Shown one piece after another: positions 6,897-13,361 of a DNA stretch of 16,865 nt. Positions within the stretch are counted from its first letter, which is position 1. Each line of letters opens with the position of its first letter. The position numbers were made by a program, and so were the translations under genes. The notes under the pieces were generated by a model. The model had not been told where the DNA came from and searched no databases. It saw only the letters and a list, made by a program, of their open reading frames with translations. The stretch is from NCBI GenBank assembly GCA_002371985.1, contig DFHZ01000173.1, positions 1 through 16,865 on the forward strand. Direction: 5' to 3'. Source of the DNA: Ruminococcaceae bacterium UBA3710. Lineage in GTDB: Bacteria; Bacillota; Clostridia; Oscillospirales; Acutalibacteraceae.

Positions 6897-7825
6897 TTAC
6901 GGTAAAAAATGCAGGAACTTATAAAGATTACGGAAATGTGCTGTCTGTTTCAAACGGAACGGTTGAAGCCCTTGTTACTACCGATTTGGGACCTCGTGTT
7001 ATTTTCTATGGGTTTATCGGCGGACAGAATTTTATGAATGACAACCGCCCGTATTTCGGTACAAAAACCGACGAAGCATACGAGAAGCACTTCGGTAAAG
7101 GCACATTTTGGGAGAATTTAGGCGGTCATAGAATTTGGATTTCCCCCGAAAGTTATCCCGAAACATATAACCCCGATAATTATTCTGTTGATTATGAAAT
7201 TACACAAAGTGGTGCTGTATTTAAACCGAGAGCCGAGGTTGCAAACGGTGTAAAAAAAGAACTCGAAATTGTAATGAGTGATAGCGGAACCGATATGCAG
7301 GTTATTATGAGGGTTACCAACATATCAAATGAGAATAAAGATTTTGCAATTTGGGGACTTTCTGTTTCTGCAACCGGAGGCACTGCAATTATTCCTATGA
7401 ACACCAATGATACCGGTCTTCTTTCTAACAGAATTATATCAGTATGGCCTTATACAGATTTAAGCGACGATAGAATTTATTACGGGAAAAAGTATATTAC
7501 TCTTCGCCAAGATACGGCAAAGACTTCGCCTATAAAACTCGGTTTTGATTTGAATTGCGGAAAAATTCATTATGTTTTAGGCGATGAAGTATTCACCAAA
7601 TCTTATGAAACCCTACATCCTACCGCAAAATACCCTGACGGAGGATGCTCATTTGAAACATACGACTGTGGCGGTTTTATAGAACTTGAATCGTTAGGCG
7701 AATTAAGAGCGGTAAAACCGAAAGAAACGAGTGTTTTAACCGAAAACTGGAGTATAACAAAGAAACCTTGCGAGGTCGATTTCAGAAACGATGTTTCGAT
7801 AGAAAATTTTTGCAGTAAACTTTAA
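6893..7825 (+). CDS. DUF4380-like, galactose-mutarotase-fold protein of unknown function
   Basis: This 310-residue protein has no signal peptide or membrane helix and is rich in beta strands. The blocks VTTDLGPRVIFYGFIGGQN (29-46), FWENLGGHRIWISPESYP (72-89) and YPDGGCSFETYDCGGFIE near the C-terminus resemble the DUF4380 family, which adopts the galactose mutarotase-like beta-sandwich. The GGHRIW and E/D-rich motifs could line a sugar-binding cleft, but no reaction is established. The ATG overlaps the tmcAL stop (ATGA, 6893-6896), with GGAG eight bases upstream, so the two are cotranscribed and translationally coupled. A strong terminator follows at 7840. Proximity to galK across the divergent promoter hints at a carbohydrate role, but that is speculation. 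Coding status is firm; the family name is from memory of motifs. Confidence 0.65.
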   Translation: MITVKNAGTYKDYGNVLSVSNGTVEALVTTDLGPRVIFYGFIGGQNFMNDNRPYFGTKTDEAYEKHFGKGTFWENLGGHRIWISPESYPETYNPDNYSVDYEITQSGAVFKPRAEVANGVKKELEIVMSDSGTDMQVIMRVTNISNENKDFAIWGLSVSATGGTAIIPMNTNDTGLLSNRIISVWPYTDLSDDRIYYGKKYITLRQDTAKTSPIKLGFDLNCGKIHYVLGDEVFTKSYETLHPTAKYPDGGCSFETYDCGGFIELESLGELRAVKPKETSVLTENWSITKKPCEVDFRNDVSIENFCSKL

Positions 7826-7839
7826 TACACAATTATAGT

Positions 7840-7873
7840 AAATCCCCACGAAGTAGCACTTCGTGGGGATTTT
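7840..7873. terminator. bidirectional intrinsic terminator between the DUF4380-like gene and lysC
   Basis: A perfect 15-bp stem (7840-7854 with 7858-7872, core TCCCCACGAAGT / ACTTCGTGGGGA) encloses a three-base loop AGC. T-rich sequence follows on the plus strand, and the A-rich left flank gives a short T run on the minus strand. It sits between two convergent genes that stop at 7825 and 7891 and can serve both. Confidence 0.93.
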
Positions 7874-7890
7874 GTATAAAGTATATTTTA

Positions 7891-8361
7891 TTATCCGAAG
7901 AATTTGTCGTGAACAACGGTTAATGCCTTATCGGCATACTTTTCGTCAATGATAACAGAAATCTTAATTTCGCTTGTTGAAATCATTTGGATATTGATTT
8001 GATTATCATACAATGCTTCAAACATTTTAGACGCAACACCCGGATGGCTTTCCATACCTGCACCTACGATTGAAACTTTGGCAACATTATTTGAGCATTT
8101 AATGCTTTCAAATTCGAGATTTTCTCTGAAAGAATCAATAGTTCTCATAGCATTTTCACTTTCCGACCGCTTAACGGAAAATGAAATATCCTTTGTTCCG
8201 TCTCTGCCGACAGATTGCAGAATCATATCAACTTCTATTTTGTTTTGGGCGAGAGCATTAAACAACTTGAATGCAATTCCCGGGTTATCTTTAAGTCCGA
8301 TAACCGAAATAATAGAAACATCCATATCTTTTGCTACGCCTCTGATTAGTATTTTCTCCAT
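7891..8361 (-). CDS. probable aspartokinase beta subunit from an internal lysC start
   Basis: Within lysC, Met247 (ATG at 8361-8359) is preceded by AAGGAG (8376-8371) with a nine-base gap, as good as most true starts in this window. Translation from here gives 156 residues (MEKILIRGVAKDMDVSII...) made of the two ACT domains alone. In Bacillus subtilis aspartokinase II, the beta subunit of about 160 residues is made in the same way from near codon 246, and the enzyme is alpha2-beta2. The match of position and length makes this likely, but the sequence alone does not prove translation. Confidence 0.6.
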   Translation of the reverse strand: MEKILIRGVAKDMDVSIISVIGLKDNPGIAFKLFNALAQNKIEVDMILQSVGRDGTKDISFSVKRSESENAMRTIDSFRENLEFESIKCSNNVAKVSIVGAGMESHPGVASKMFEALYDNQINIQMISTSEIKISVIIDEKYADKALTVVHDKFFG

Positions 8362-9099
8362 TTTTACTTTCTCCTTAACTATAGTACCTGGTTTTTTTTC
8401 AAGACTTGAAAGAACCTCAAGTTCAACATTATGCTTTTTAGCCATTTCAACCGAGCGGTTATTCAGCACCTGAGCACCTAAGGTTGCAAGTTCAAGCATT
8501 TCGTCATAGGTAATTTCGTCGAGTTTCTTTGCAAACTTAACTTTTCTCGGGTCTGATGTGTAAACTCCGTCAACATCTGTATAAATCTGACATCTGTCAG
8601 CCTTCATTGCTGCGGCAATCGCAACAGCACTTGTATCGGAACCGCCTCGACCGAGGGTGGTTAAATCGTCATATTTATCAATTCCCTGAAATCCGGCAAC
8701 AATAATAATTTTTTTCTTATCGAGTTCGTTTTTCATTCTTTCGGTATTGATATTCTTTATTCTCGCAATGCAGTGGTTAGAGTCGGTGTTGAAACCTGCC
8801 TGCCAACCGAGAAGAGAGATAACCGGATAACCGAGTTTTTCAATAGCCATAGCAAGAAGCGAAATTGAAATTTGTTCACCTGCTGTAAGCAGTACATCCA
8901 TTTCACGCTTGGAAGCACCTTTCGGGTTAATTTCTCTTGCTTTTGCGATAAGGTCATCGGTAGTATCGCCTTGGGCGGAAACTACAACAATAACATCGTT
9001 GCCTTTTTTATAATCCTCAACGATTATATTGGCAACATTGAATACTCGTTCGGCATTTGCAACTGATGAACCACCGAACTTTTTTACATAAAGGGACAT
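7891..9099 (-). CDS. lysC: aspartate kinase (aspartokinase II type, alpha subunit)
   Basis: LysC phosphorylates aspartate, the first step to lysine, diaminopimelate, threonine and methionine. The 402-residue protein opens with the kinase motif VKKFGGSSVANAERV, has TTLGRGGSDTSAVAIAAAM (about 147-165) and TDVDGVYTSDPRKV (about 174-187), and ends with two ACT domains (about 263-402) that usually bind lysine or threonine for feedback control. GGAGG lies nine bases before the ATG. It is the third gene of pheB-hom-lysC, 18 bases after hom. An in-frame ATG at codon 247 carries its own strong ribosome site, suggesting a second, ACT-only product as in Bacillus subtilis LysC. Which amino acid inhibits it cannot be read from sequence. 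Confidence 0.96.
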   Translation of the reverse strand: MSLYVKKFGGSSVANAERVFNVANIIVEDYKKGNDVIVVVSAQGDTTDDLIAKAREINPKGASKREMDVLLTAGEQISISLLAMAIEKLGYPVISLLGWQAGFNTDSNHCIARIKNINTERMKNELDKKKIIIVAGFQGIDKYDDLTTLGRGGSDTSAVAIAAAMKADRCQIYTDVDGVYTSDPRKVKFAKKLDEITYDEMLELATLGAQVLNNRSVEMAKKHNVELEVLSSLEKKPGTIVKEKVKMEKILIRGVAKDMDVSIISVIGLKDNPGIAFKLFNALAQNKIEVDMILQSVGRDGTKDISFSVKRSESENAMRTIDSFRENLEFESIKCSNNVAKVSIVGAGMESHPGVASKMFEALYDNQINIQMISTSEIKISVIIDEKYADKALTVVHDKFFG

Positions 9100-9117
9100 A
9101 TATATAAACCTCCAAAA

Positions 9118-10344
9118 CTAATCAATCGTATGCAAAACCTTAATTTCATCGGCTTTGATTAAATTTATTTTTTCCATAAGTTTGCTTTCGAGTTCTTTCT
9201 TTGTAAGGAAAGCAATTCCGTCGTTGTTTTTGGTCTTAATCATTGATATATCTTCGCCAAACAACGAAATAATATTTTCAAAGAGTTCATTATAGTTATT
9301 GCTTTTAGCACATACATACAGTATACACTCTTCGTCAAAATTTTCAACATAGGAATTAAAACTGTCTTCCCAATAAAGGTACTTTCTTGCATTTATATGC
9401 TTTGCACAGTCAATAACATCCGCCACAACTGCCGAAGCAGTCGGCATTTTTCCCGCACCTTTTCCGTAAAAAACAACCTCGCCTACGGCATCACCTGTAA
9501 CCGAAACGGCATTAAATACACCGTTGACACTTGAAAGGATATTATCCCCTTTTACAAGAGTAGGTCTGACATTTGCGGTAATATTCCCGTTTGGAAGTTT
9601 TTTAGCGGAAGCAATCAGTTTTATTACATATCCGAAATTATCGGCATACTCTATATCATCTAAATCGATGTTGGTAATTCCCTGTGTATTAACCTGCTCG
9701 GGATAAACATGCTTTTTGAATGCAAGAGAAGCCAAAATACAGATTTTTCTACAAGCATCATGGCCCTCAATATCGGCAGCAGGATTTTTTTCTGCAAAGC
9801 CGTTTTCTTGTGCAAGTTTGAGGGCTTCGTCAAAATCCATACCGTCCACTATCATTTTATTTAAAATATAATTTGTTGTTCCGTTTAAAATTCCTTTGAT
9901 TTCGGTAATTTCATTAGCGGAAAGGCAGGTAACAAGCGGTCTTAAAATCGGAATACCGCCCCCGACACTTGCTTCAAAAAGAAAATTGGCATTGTTTTGC
10001 TTGGCAATTTTAATAAGTTCGGCACCTTTAGTTGCAACCAATTCTTTATTGGATGTTACAACACTTTTTCCTTTTTGAAGGCACTTTTTAACAAAATCAA
10101 AGGCAGGATTTATTCCGCCCATAACTTCAATGACAATTTTAACTTCGTCGTCCTCTGCAATAATATTAAAATCGTCTATAAACTTTTCGGAATAGGGAAG
10201 ACCGTCAAATTTTCTTAAGTCTAAAATATATTTGACATTTATTTGTTCTTTTGCAGCGTCAGCAATTCGGTCTTGTTCGTTTATTAGGATTTCAGCAACG
10301 CCCGAACCTACGGTACCGTGCCCCATTATAGCAACATTTATCAT
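9118..10344 (-). CDS. hom: homoserine dehydrogenase
   Basis: Hom reduces aspartate semialdehyde to homoserine with NAD(P)H, committing carbon to threonine and methionine. The 408-residue protein has an N-terminal Rossmann fold (VAIMGHGTVGSGVAEIL, G8/G10/G13) and the conserved blocks VVTSNKELVATKGAEL, EASVGGGIPILRPL and ILNGTTNYILNKM with the substrate-binding segment ENGFAEKNPAADIEGHDACRK. A C-terminal ACT-like region (about 330-408) is usual for this class and mediates feedback by threonine. GAGG precedes the ATG, which lies 10 bases after the pheB-like stop. The gene stands between an ACT regulator-like protein and lysC, so the operon supplies the top of the aspartate branch; asd, thrB and thrC are not here. 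Confidence 0.96.
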   Translation of the reverse strand: MINVAIMGHGTVGSGVAEILINEQDRIADAAKEQINVKYILDLRKFDGLPYSEKFIDDFNIIAEDDEVKIVIEVMGGINPAFDFVKKCLQKGKSVVTSNKELVATKGAELIKIAKQNNANFLFEASVGGGIPILRPLVTCLSANEITEIKGILNGTTNYILNKMIVDGMDFDEALKLAQENGFAEKNPAADIEGHDACRKICILASLAFKKHVYPEQVNTQGITNIDLDDIEYADNFGYVIKLIASAKKLPNGNITANVRPTLVKGDNILSSVNGVFNAVSVTGDAVGEVVFYGKGAGKMPTASAVVADVIDCAKHINARKYLYWEDSFNSYVENFDEECILYVCAKSNNYNELFENIISLFGEDISMIKTKNNDGIAFLTKKELESKLMEKINLIKADEIKVLHTID

Positions 10345-10354
10345 ATTTTCCTCG

Positions 10355-10780
10355 CTAAATAAATTTTACATTAAGTACACCGTCGGCACTTTTTATCATT
10401 CTGAATAATTCTTCAGGTTGAACAAGCAGATGGTCTACATTGACGGTGAGTGAAACCGGTGCTTGTCCGTCCATAGGAGCACCTTGGTTTATTGTTATAA
10501 TATTTGCCCCGTTATCGGAAAGAATTTTAGTCATCGAAGAGAAAACACCCGATTTATCGGATAAAGTGGCTTTAATTTTGATGGTTTGATTATTTGTATC
10601 ATTGAGTTTAAAAACATAGTCTTTGTACTTATAAAAAGCACTCCTTGAAATTCCTACGGTTTTAACTGCTTCTGAAACATTTTTTGCCTTGCCGCTTGCA
10701 AGAAGTTCCTTTACTTCAATGGTATTTTCAAAAACAGGCGGTAAAACTTTCGTGTTGACAATAAGTAAATAGTTTTTCAA
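10355..10780 (-). CDS. pheB: ACT domain protein, UPF0735 / PheB family
   Basis: The 141-residue protein has a short helical N-terminal region with a helix-turn-helix look (VKELLASGKAKNVSEAVKTVGISRSAFYKYKDYVF, about 22-56; shared with Bacillus PheB). A C-terminal ACT domain (about 66-141; KIKATLSDKSGVFSSMTKILSDNGANIITINQ) would bind a small ligand, usually an amino acid. The family's function is unproven; a regulatory role is assumed. The start is TTG at 10780: AGGAGG lies seven bases before it, and an upstream in-frame GTG would put that site inside the coding frame. It is the first gene of the operon with hom and lysC, an order seen in other clostridia. This suggests it senses or signals amino-acid status for the pathway. 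Confidence 0.88.
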   Translation of the reverse strand: MKNYLLIVNTKVLPPVFENTIEVKELLASGKAKNVSEAVKTVGISRSAFYKYKDYVFKLNDTNNQTIKIKATLSDKSGVFSSMTKILSDNGANIITINQGAPMDGQAPVSLTVNVDHLLVQPEELFRMIKSADGVLNVKFI

Positions 10781-10812
10781 AATTTGTCCTCCTATAAAAA
10801 ACACTGTACCTG

Positions 10813-10841
10813 ATTATACTACAACTTTTATAAAATGTCAA
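10813..10841 (-). promoter_or_regulatory. consensus sigma-A promoter of pheB-hom-lysC
   Basis: On the minus strand, TTGACA (10841-10836), a 17-base spacer and TATAAT (10818-10813) match the vegetative consensus exactly. Transcription should start near 10806, only about 25 bases before the TTG start. That leaves no room for a T-box, lysine riboswitch or leader-peptide attenuator, so control would act at the promoter or on the enzymes. Confidence 0.9.
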
Positions 10842-10864
10842 ATACTTTTTTAATTAAATAATCT

Positions 10865-10893
10865 TTGTCAAACTAAAATATAATTCATAGTAT
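10865..10893 (+). promoter_or_regulatory. sigma-A-like promoter of the DUF3343 gene
   Basis: TTGTCA (10865-10870), a 17-base spacer and TAGTAT (10888-10893) lie divergent from the pheB promoter, with 23 bases between the -35 boxes. The predicted start near 10900 makes the GTG at 10906 an unlikely start codon and favours the TTG at 10936. Confidence 0.6.
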
Positions 10894-10935
10894 ATTGTAG
10901 GAATTGTGTTGTTTTCCAAAGGGGTTGACGATAAA

Positions 10936-11142
10936 TTGGAACACAAATTCGTAATTGGCAGTATTACCTATGCGATAAGAGGTAGAGATATTTTAAGAAA
11001 CAACGGTTTTAAGGCTCGTGTTGAACGAAAAACATCTGAATATAAAAGCGGATGCGGATATGCCGTTGTATTTGAAGGCGACCTTGAAACGGCAGAGAGA
11101 ATACTCAAAAATGCCAATATAAAAATAACAAAAACAATTTAG
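10936..11142 (+). CDS. DUF3343 protein, putative Se/S carrier-like
   Basis: The 68-residue protein (EHKFVIGSITYAIRGRDILRNN...) matches the DUF3343 pattern: a short strand and helix around a conserved GCG near the centre (EYKSGCGYAVVFEGD). Then come a helix and a basic C-terminus. DUF3343 proteins are thought to carry sulfur or selenium on the cysteine, by genome association with selenium and cysteine desulfurase genes; biochemical proof is thin. The TTG start at 10936 is chosen because it aligns with the usual family N-terminus and follows AAAGGGG (10918-10924) at 11 bases. An upstream GTG at 10906 would give 78 residues but sits almost at the transcription start. It is followed by a hairpin terminator and then the cysteine desulfurase gene. 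Confidence 0.75.
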   Translation: MEHKFVIGSITYAIRGRDILRNNGFKARVERKTSEYKSGCGYAVVFEGDLETAERILKNANIKITKTI

Positions 11143-11148
11143 ATTTTT

Positions 11149-11177
11149 GCTGTTCCCCTTAGGGGGAACGGCTTTTT
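11149..11177 (+). terminator. intrinsic terminator or attenuator between the DUF3343 and desulfurase genes
   Basis: GCTGTTCCCC (11149-11158) pairs with GGGGAACGGC (11163-11172), including one U-G pair, around the loop TTAG. TTTTT follows at 11173-11177. This is a normal Rho-independent terminator, yet the next gene in the same direction starts only 26 bases later with no clear promoter of its own. It may therefore let through only part of the transcription. Confidence 0.8.
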
Positions 11178-11203
11178 GTTAGCAGAGTTAAGGAGTGATT
11201 TTT

Positions 11204-12325
11204 TTGATATATCTTGACAACGCCGCAACAAGCGGTATAAAACCGCAAACGGTTATAAACGCGGTCGAAAGGTCAATGAAACTTTTGTCGGCAAATCCCG
11301 GAAGAGGGGGACACAAACCGTCAGTAACGGTCGCTACGGAAGTGTATAAAGTAAGAGAAAAAATAAGCAATTTTTTTAATGCTTCGGGTCCGCAAAATGT
11401 TGCTTTTTGTGCTAACTGCACGCATGCAATCAATTTTGTTATTAAGGGCGTACTAAACGAAAACGACCATGTAATTATATCGGATTTGGAGCATAATGCG
11501 GTTTTAAGACCTCTTAACAAAACCGTGAAAGATTACTCAAAAGCAACCGTATTCTTTGACGATAACAAAAAAACTCTGGAGAGTTTCAGGTCACTTGTTA
11601 AGGATAATACAAAAATGATAATCTGCACTGCGGCATCTAATGTTACAGGTAGAGTGTTGCCGTTAAAGGCAATAGGGGAGATGTGCAAAGAAAAAGGGAT
11701 TTTGTTTGCGGTTGACGCAGCACAAGGCGGTGGCGTAATACCGATAGACATTAAAGAAATGAATATTGATTATCTCTGCCTTGCACCTCATAAAGGCTTT
11801 TTTGCACCTATGGGGACAGGAGTTCTTATCGCCGAAAAGCCTATAAATAATACGATTATAGAGGGCGGAAACGGTATGAATTCCTTAAGTGTTAATCAAA
11901 ATACCGATTTGCCTGAAGGCTTTGAAAGCGGAACGGTATCTGTTCCGAATATTATGGGAATAGGAGCCGGAATAGATTATGTAAACAAAATCGGAAGAGA
12001 AAAAATATATGTAAAAGAAATGCGGATAATAAACGAATTTTACGATCATTTGTCAAAGAATGATAAAGTAATACTTTATACTCCCCGTCCGAAAATAGGC
12101 GAGTTTGCACCGGTACTCAGTTTTAATGTTTCGGGTAAAAGTTCGGAAGAAGTTGCGGACTTTTTGGATAAAAACGGTATTGCCGTAAGAGGAGGTTTTC
12201 ATTGCTCCTTATGTGCTCACGAAAAACTCGGAACAGCAGATGTCGGAGCAGTAAGACTCTCGCCCTCGTTTTCTCTTACACAAAATGAATTGCTAAGGAG
12301 TTTGGCGGTATTTAAAAAATTTTAA
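11204..12325 (+). CDS. class V aminotransferase, cysteine desulfurase family
   Basis: This PLP enzyme probably takes sulfur (or selenium) from cysteine (or selenocysteine) as a cysteine persulfide, releasing alanine. The 373-residue protein shows MIYLDNAATS at the start, HKPSVTVATEVYKVREKI, a PLP-binding aspartate (FAVDAAQ, D171) and the PLP lysine K197 in LAPHKGFFAPMGTGVL. The candidate catalytic C334 is in RGGFHCSLCAHEKLG, which resembles the SufS/CsdB type RxGxHC motif. It fits the subgroup of desulfurases often found beside DUF3343 proteins. The TTG at 11204 is chosen because AAGGAG (11190-11195) lies eight bases upstream; a GTG at 11195 overlaps that site. No SufU, IscU or SUF genes are adjacent, which argues against a role as the main Fe-S cluster desulfurase. 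The partner is probably the DUF3343 protein. Confidence 0.88.
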   Translation: MIYLDNAATSGIKPQTVINAVERSMKLLSANPGRGGHKPSVTVATEVYKVREKISNFFNASGPQNVAFCANCTHAINFVIKGVLNENDHVIISDLEHNAVLRPLNKTVKDYSKATVFFDDNKKTLESFRSLVKDNTKMIICTAASNVTGRVLPLKAIGEMCKEKGILFAVDAAQGGGVIPIDIKEMNIDYLCLAPHKGFFAPMGTGVLIAEKPINNTIIEGGNGMNSLSVNQNTDLPEGFESGTVSVPNIMGIGAGIDYVNKIGREKIYVKEMRIINEFYDHLSKNDKVILYTPRPKIGEFAPVLSFNVSGKSSEEVADFLDKNGIAVRGGFHCSLCAHEKLGTADVGAVRLSPSFSLTQNELLRSLAVFKKF

Positions 12326-12332
12326 AAAAATA

Positions 12333-12361
12333 TTGAAGAGTTTTTTTCGATGTGTTATTAT
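12333..12361 (+). promoter_or_regulatory. extended -10 promoter of cdaA-cdaR
   Basis: TTGAAG (12333-12338), a 17-base spacer and TATTAT (12356-12361) with an upstream TGT at 12353-12355 make an extended -10 promoter immediately after the desulfurase stop. The predicted start near 12368 leaves a leader of about 50 bases before the GTG of cdaA. Confidence 0.6.
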
Positions 12362-12419
12362 ATATACGGATAATTATGCCTAATTTATATATAATGCTAA
12401 CGAAAAAGGAAGATGAAAA

Positions 12420-13361
12420 GTGTCGGGATTGTTCACCACATTCTATAATAGCCTGTATTCTATATGGAACCAGATAGTCTATGTCATTTCAAATATTCGT
12501 GTTTTTGATATTATTGATATTATCGTTGTTGCTTTCCTGATTTACAGAACCTTAGTTTTTTTGAGGGAAACAAGGGCAGGACAACTTGTTAAAGGTATAG
12601 CCGTTTTGCTTATAGTTTATGCCCTTGCAAGTTGGTGGAAACTTGCAGTTCTTCAGTGGGTTTTGTCGGTTGTTTTCAATTCTGCAATCGTTGTATTTGC
12701 CGTTATTTTTCAGCCTGAAATTCGTAGATTGCTCGAAAGGGTCGGTCAAACAAAGTTTGGTGTTACGAAAACTTTAGGCGAACGGGACGAGCAACTTTAT
12801 AACTGTATAAACAGCATAGGAAAAGCCGCAAGGGATATGCAAAAATCAAAGACGGGTGCTTTGATAGTTTTCGAGCGAAAAACACAACTCGGAGAAATAA
12901 TAAATACCGGCACTGTTATTGATGCGGAAACCTCGGCATCTATGGTAAGCAACATTTTCTATCCTAAGGCTCCGCTTCACGACGGTGCTATGATAATAAG
13001 GGACGGAAGAATACATGCAGCAGGGTGTATTCTTCCTCTTACACAAAGCAATATTTTTTCTTCCGAACTCGGGACAAGGCACCGTGCGGCGATCGGTATG
13101 ACCGAAAATTCCGATGCGGTAGTTTTAGTAGTTTCCGAAGAAACAGGAAACATATCTATTGTAAAAAACGGAGAAATCAAGCGAGATTACAACGGTGTTT
13201 CCGCTACCGAAGAACTGATAAAACTGCTTATAGAACCCGAAATAGAGGAGAACGATAACAAGGTTATTTCCGCGTTAAAAATTTTTGCTCCAAAATCTAA
13301 AAAGAAAAAAGAAAAATCTGCCGAAAGTGAGGAAAAAACGGATGAAAAAACCGATAATTGA
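12420..13361 (+). CDS. cdaA: diadenylate cyclase CdaA (cyclic-di-AMP synthase)
   Basis: CdaA joins two ATP into cyclic-di-AMP, the essential second messenger for potassium, osmolyte and cell-wall balance in Firmicutes. The 313-residue protein has three N-terminal membrane segments (about 30-48, 57-71 and 78-97). A linker is followed by the DAC domain with the catalytic PLHDGAMII (D188-G-A190) and LGTRHRAAIG (R220-H-R222) motifs. The C-terminal about 30 residues are a lysine/glutamate tail. The GTG at 12420 is preceded by AAGGA nine bases upstream. The 3' end overlaps the YbbR gene by 20 bases. Together these form the usual membrane pair. The canonical third gene, glmM, is absent. Assignment is firm from motifs and context. 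Confidence 0.97.
   Translation: MSGLFTTFYNSLYSIWNQIVYVISNIRVFDIIDIIVVAFLIYRTLVFLRETRAGQLVKGIAVLLIVYALASWWKLAVLQWVLSVVFNSAIVVFAVIFQPEIRRLLERVGQTKFGVTKTLGERDEQLYNCINSIGKAARDMQKSKTGALIVFERKTQLGEIINTGTVIDAETSASMVSNIFYPKAPLHDGAMIIRDGRIHAAGCILPLTQSNIFSSELGTRHRAAIGMTENSDAVVLVVSEETGNISIVKNGEIKRDYNGVSATEELIKLLIEPEIEENDNKVISALKIFAPKSKKKKEKSAESEEKTDEKTDN

Noticed and set aside
10781..10935. Possible riboswitch or T-box between the divergent pheB-like and DUF3343 genes
   Set aside because: The promoter boxes leave leaders of only about 25-36 bases, and no long paired structure or T-box-like element is visible.
12357..12395. 10-bp inverted repeat ATTATATATA / TATATATAAT in the cdaA leader
   Set aside because: It consists only of A and T and its left arm is mostly outside the predicted transcript; chance in an AT-rich gap is the simplest explanation.
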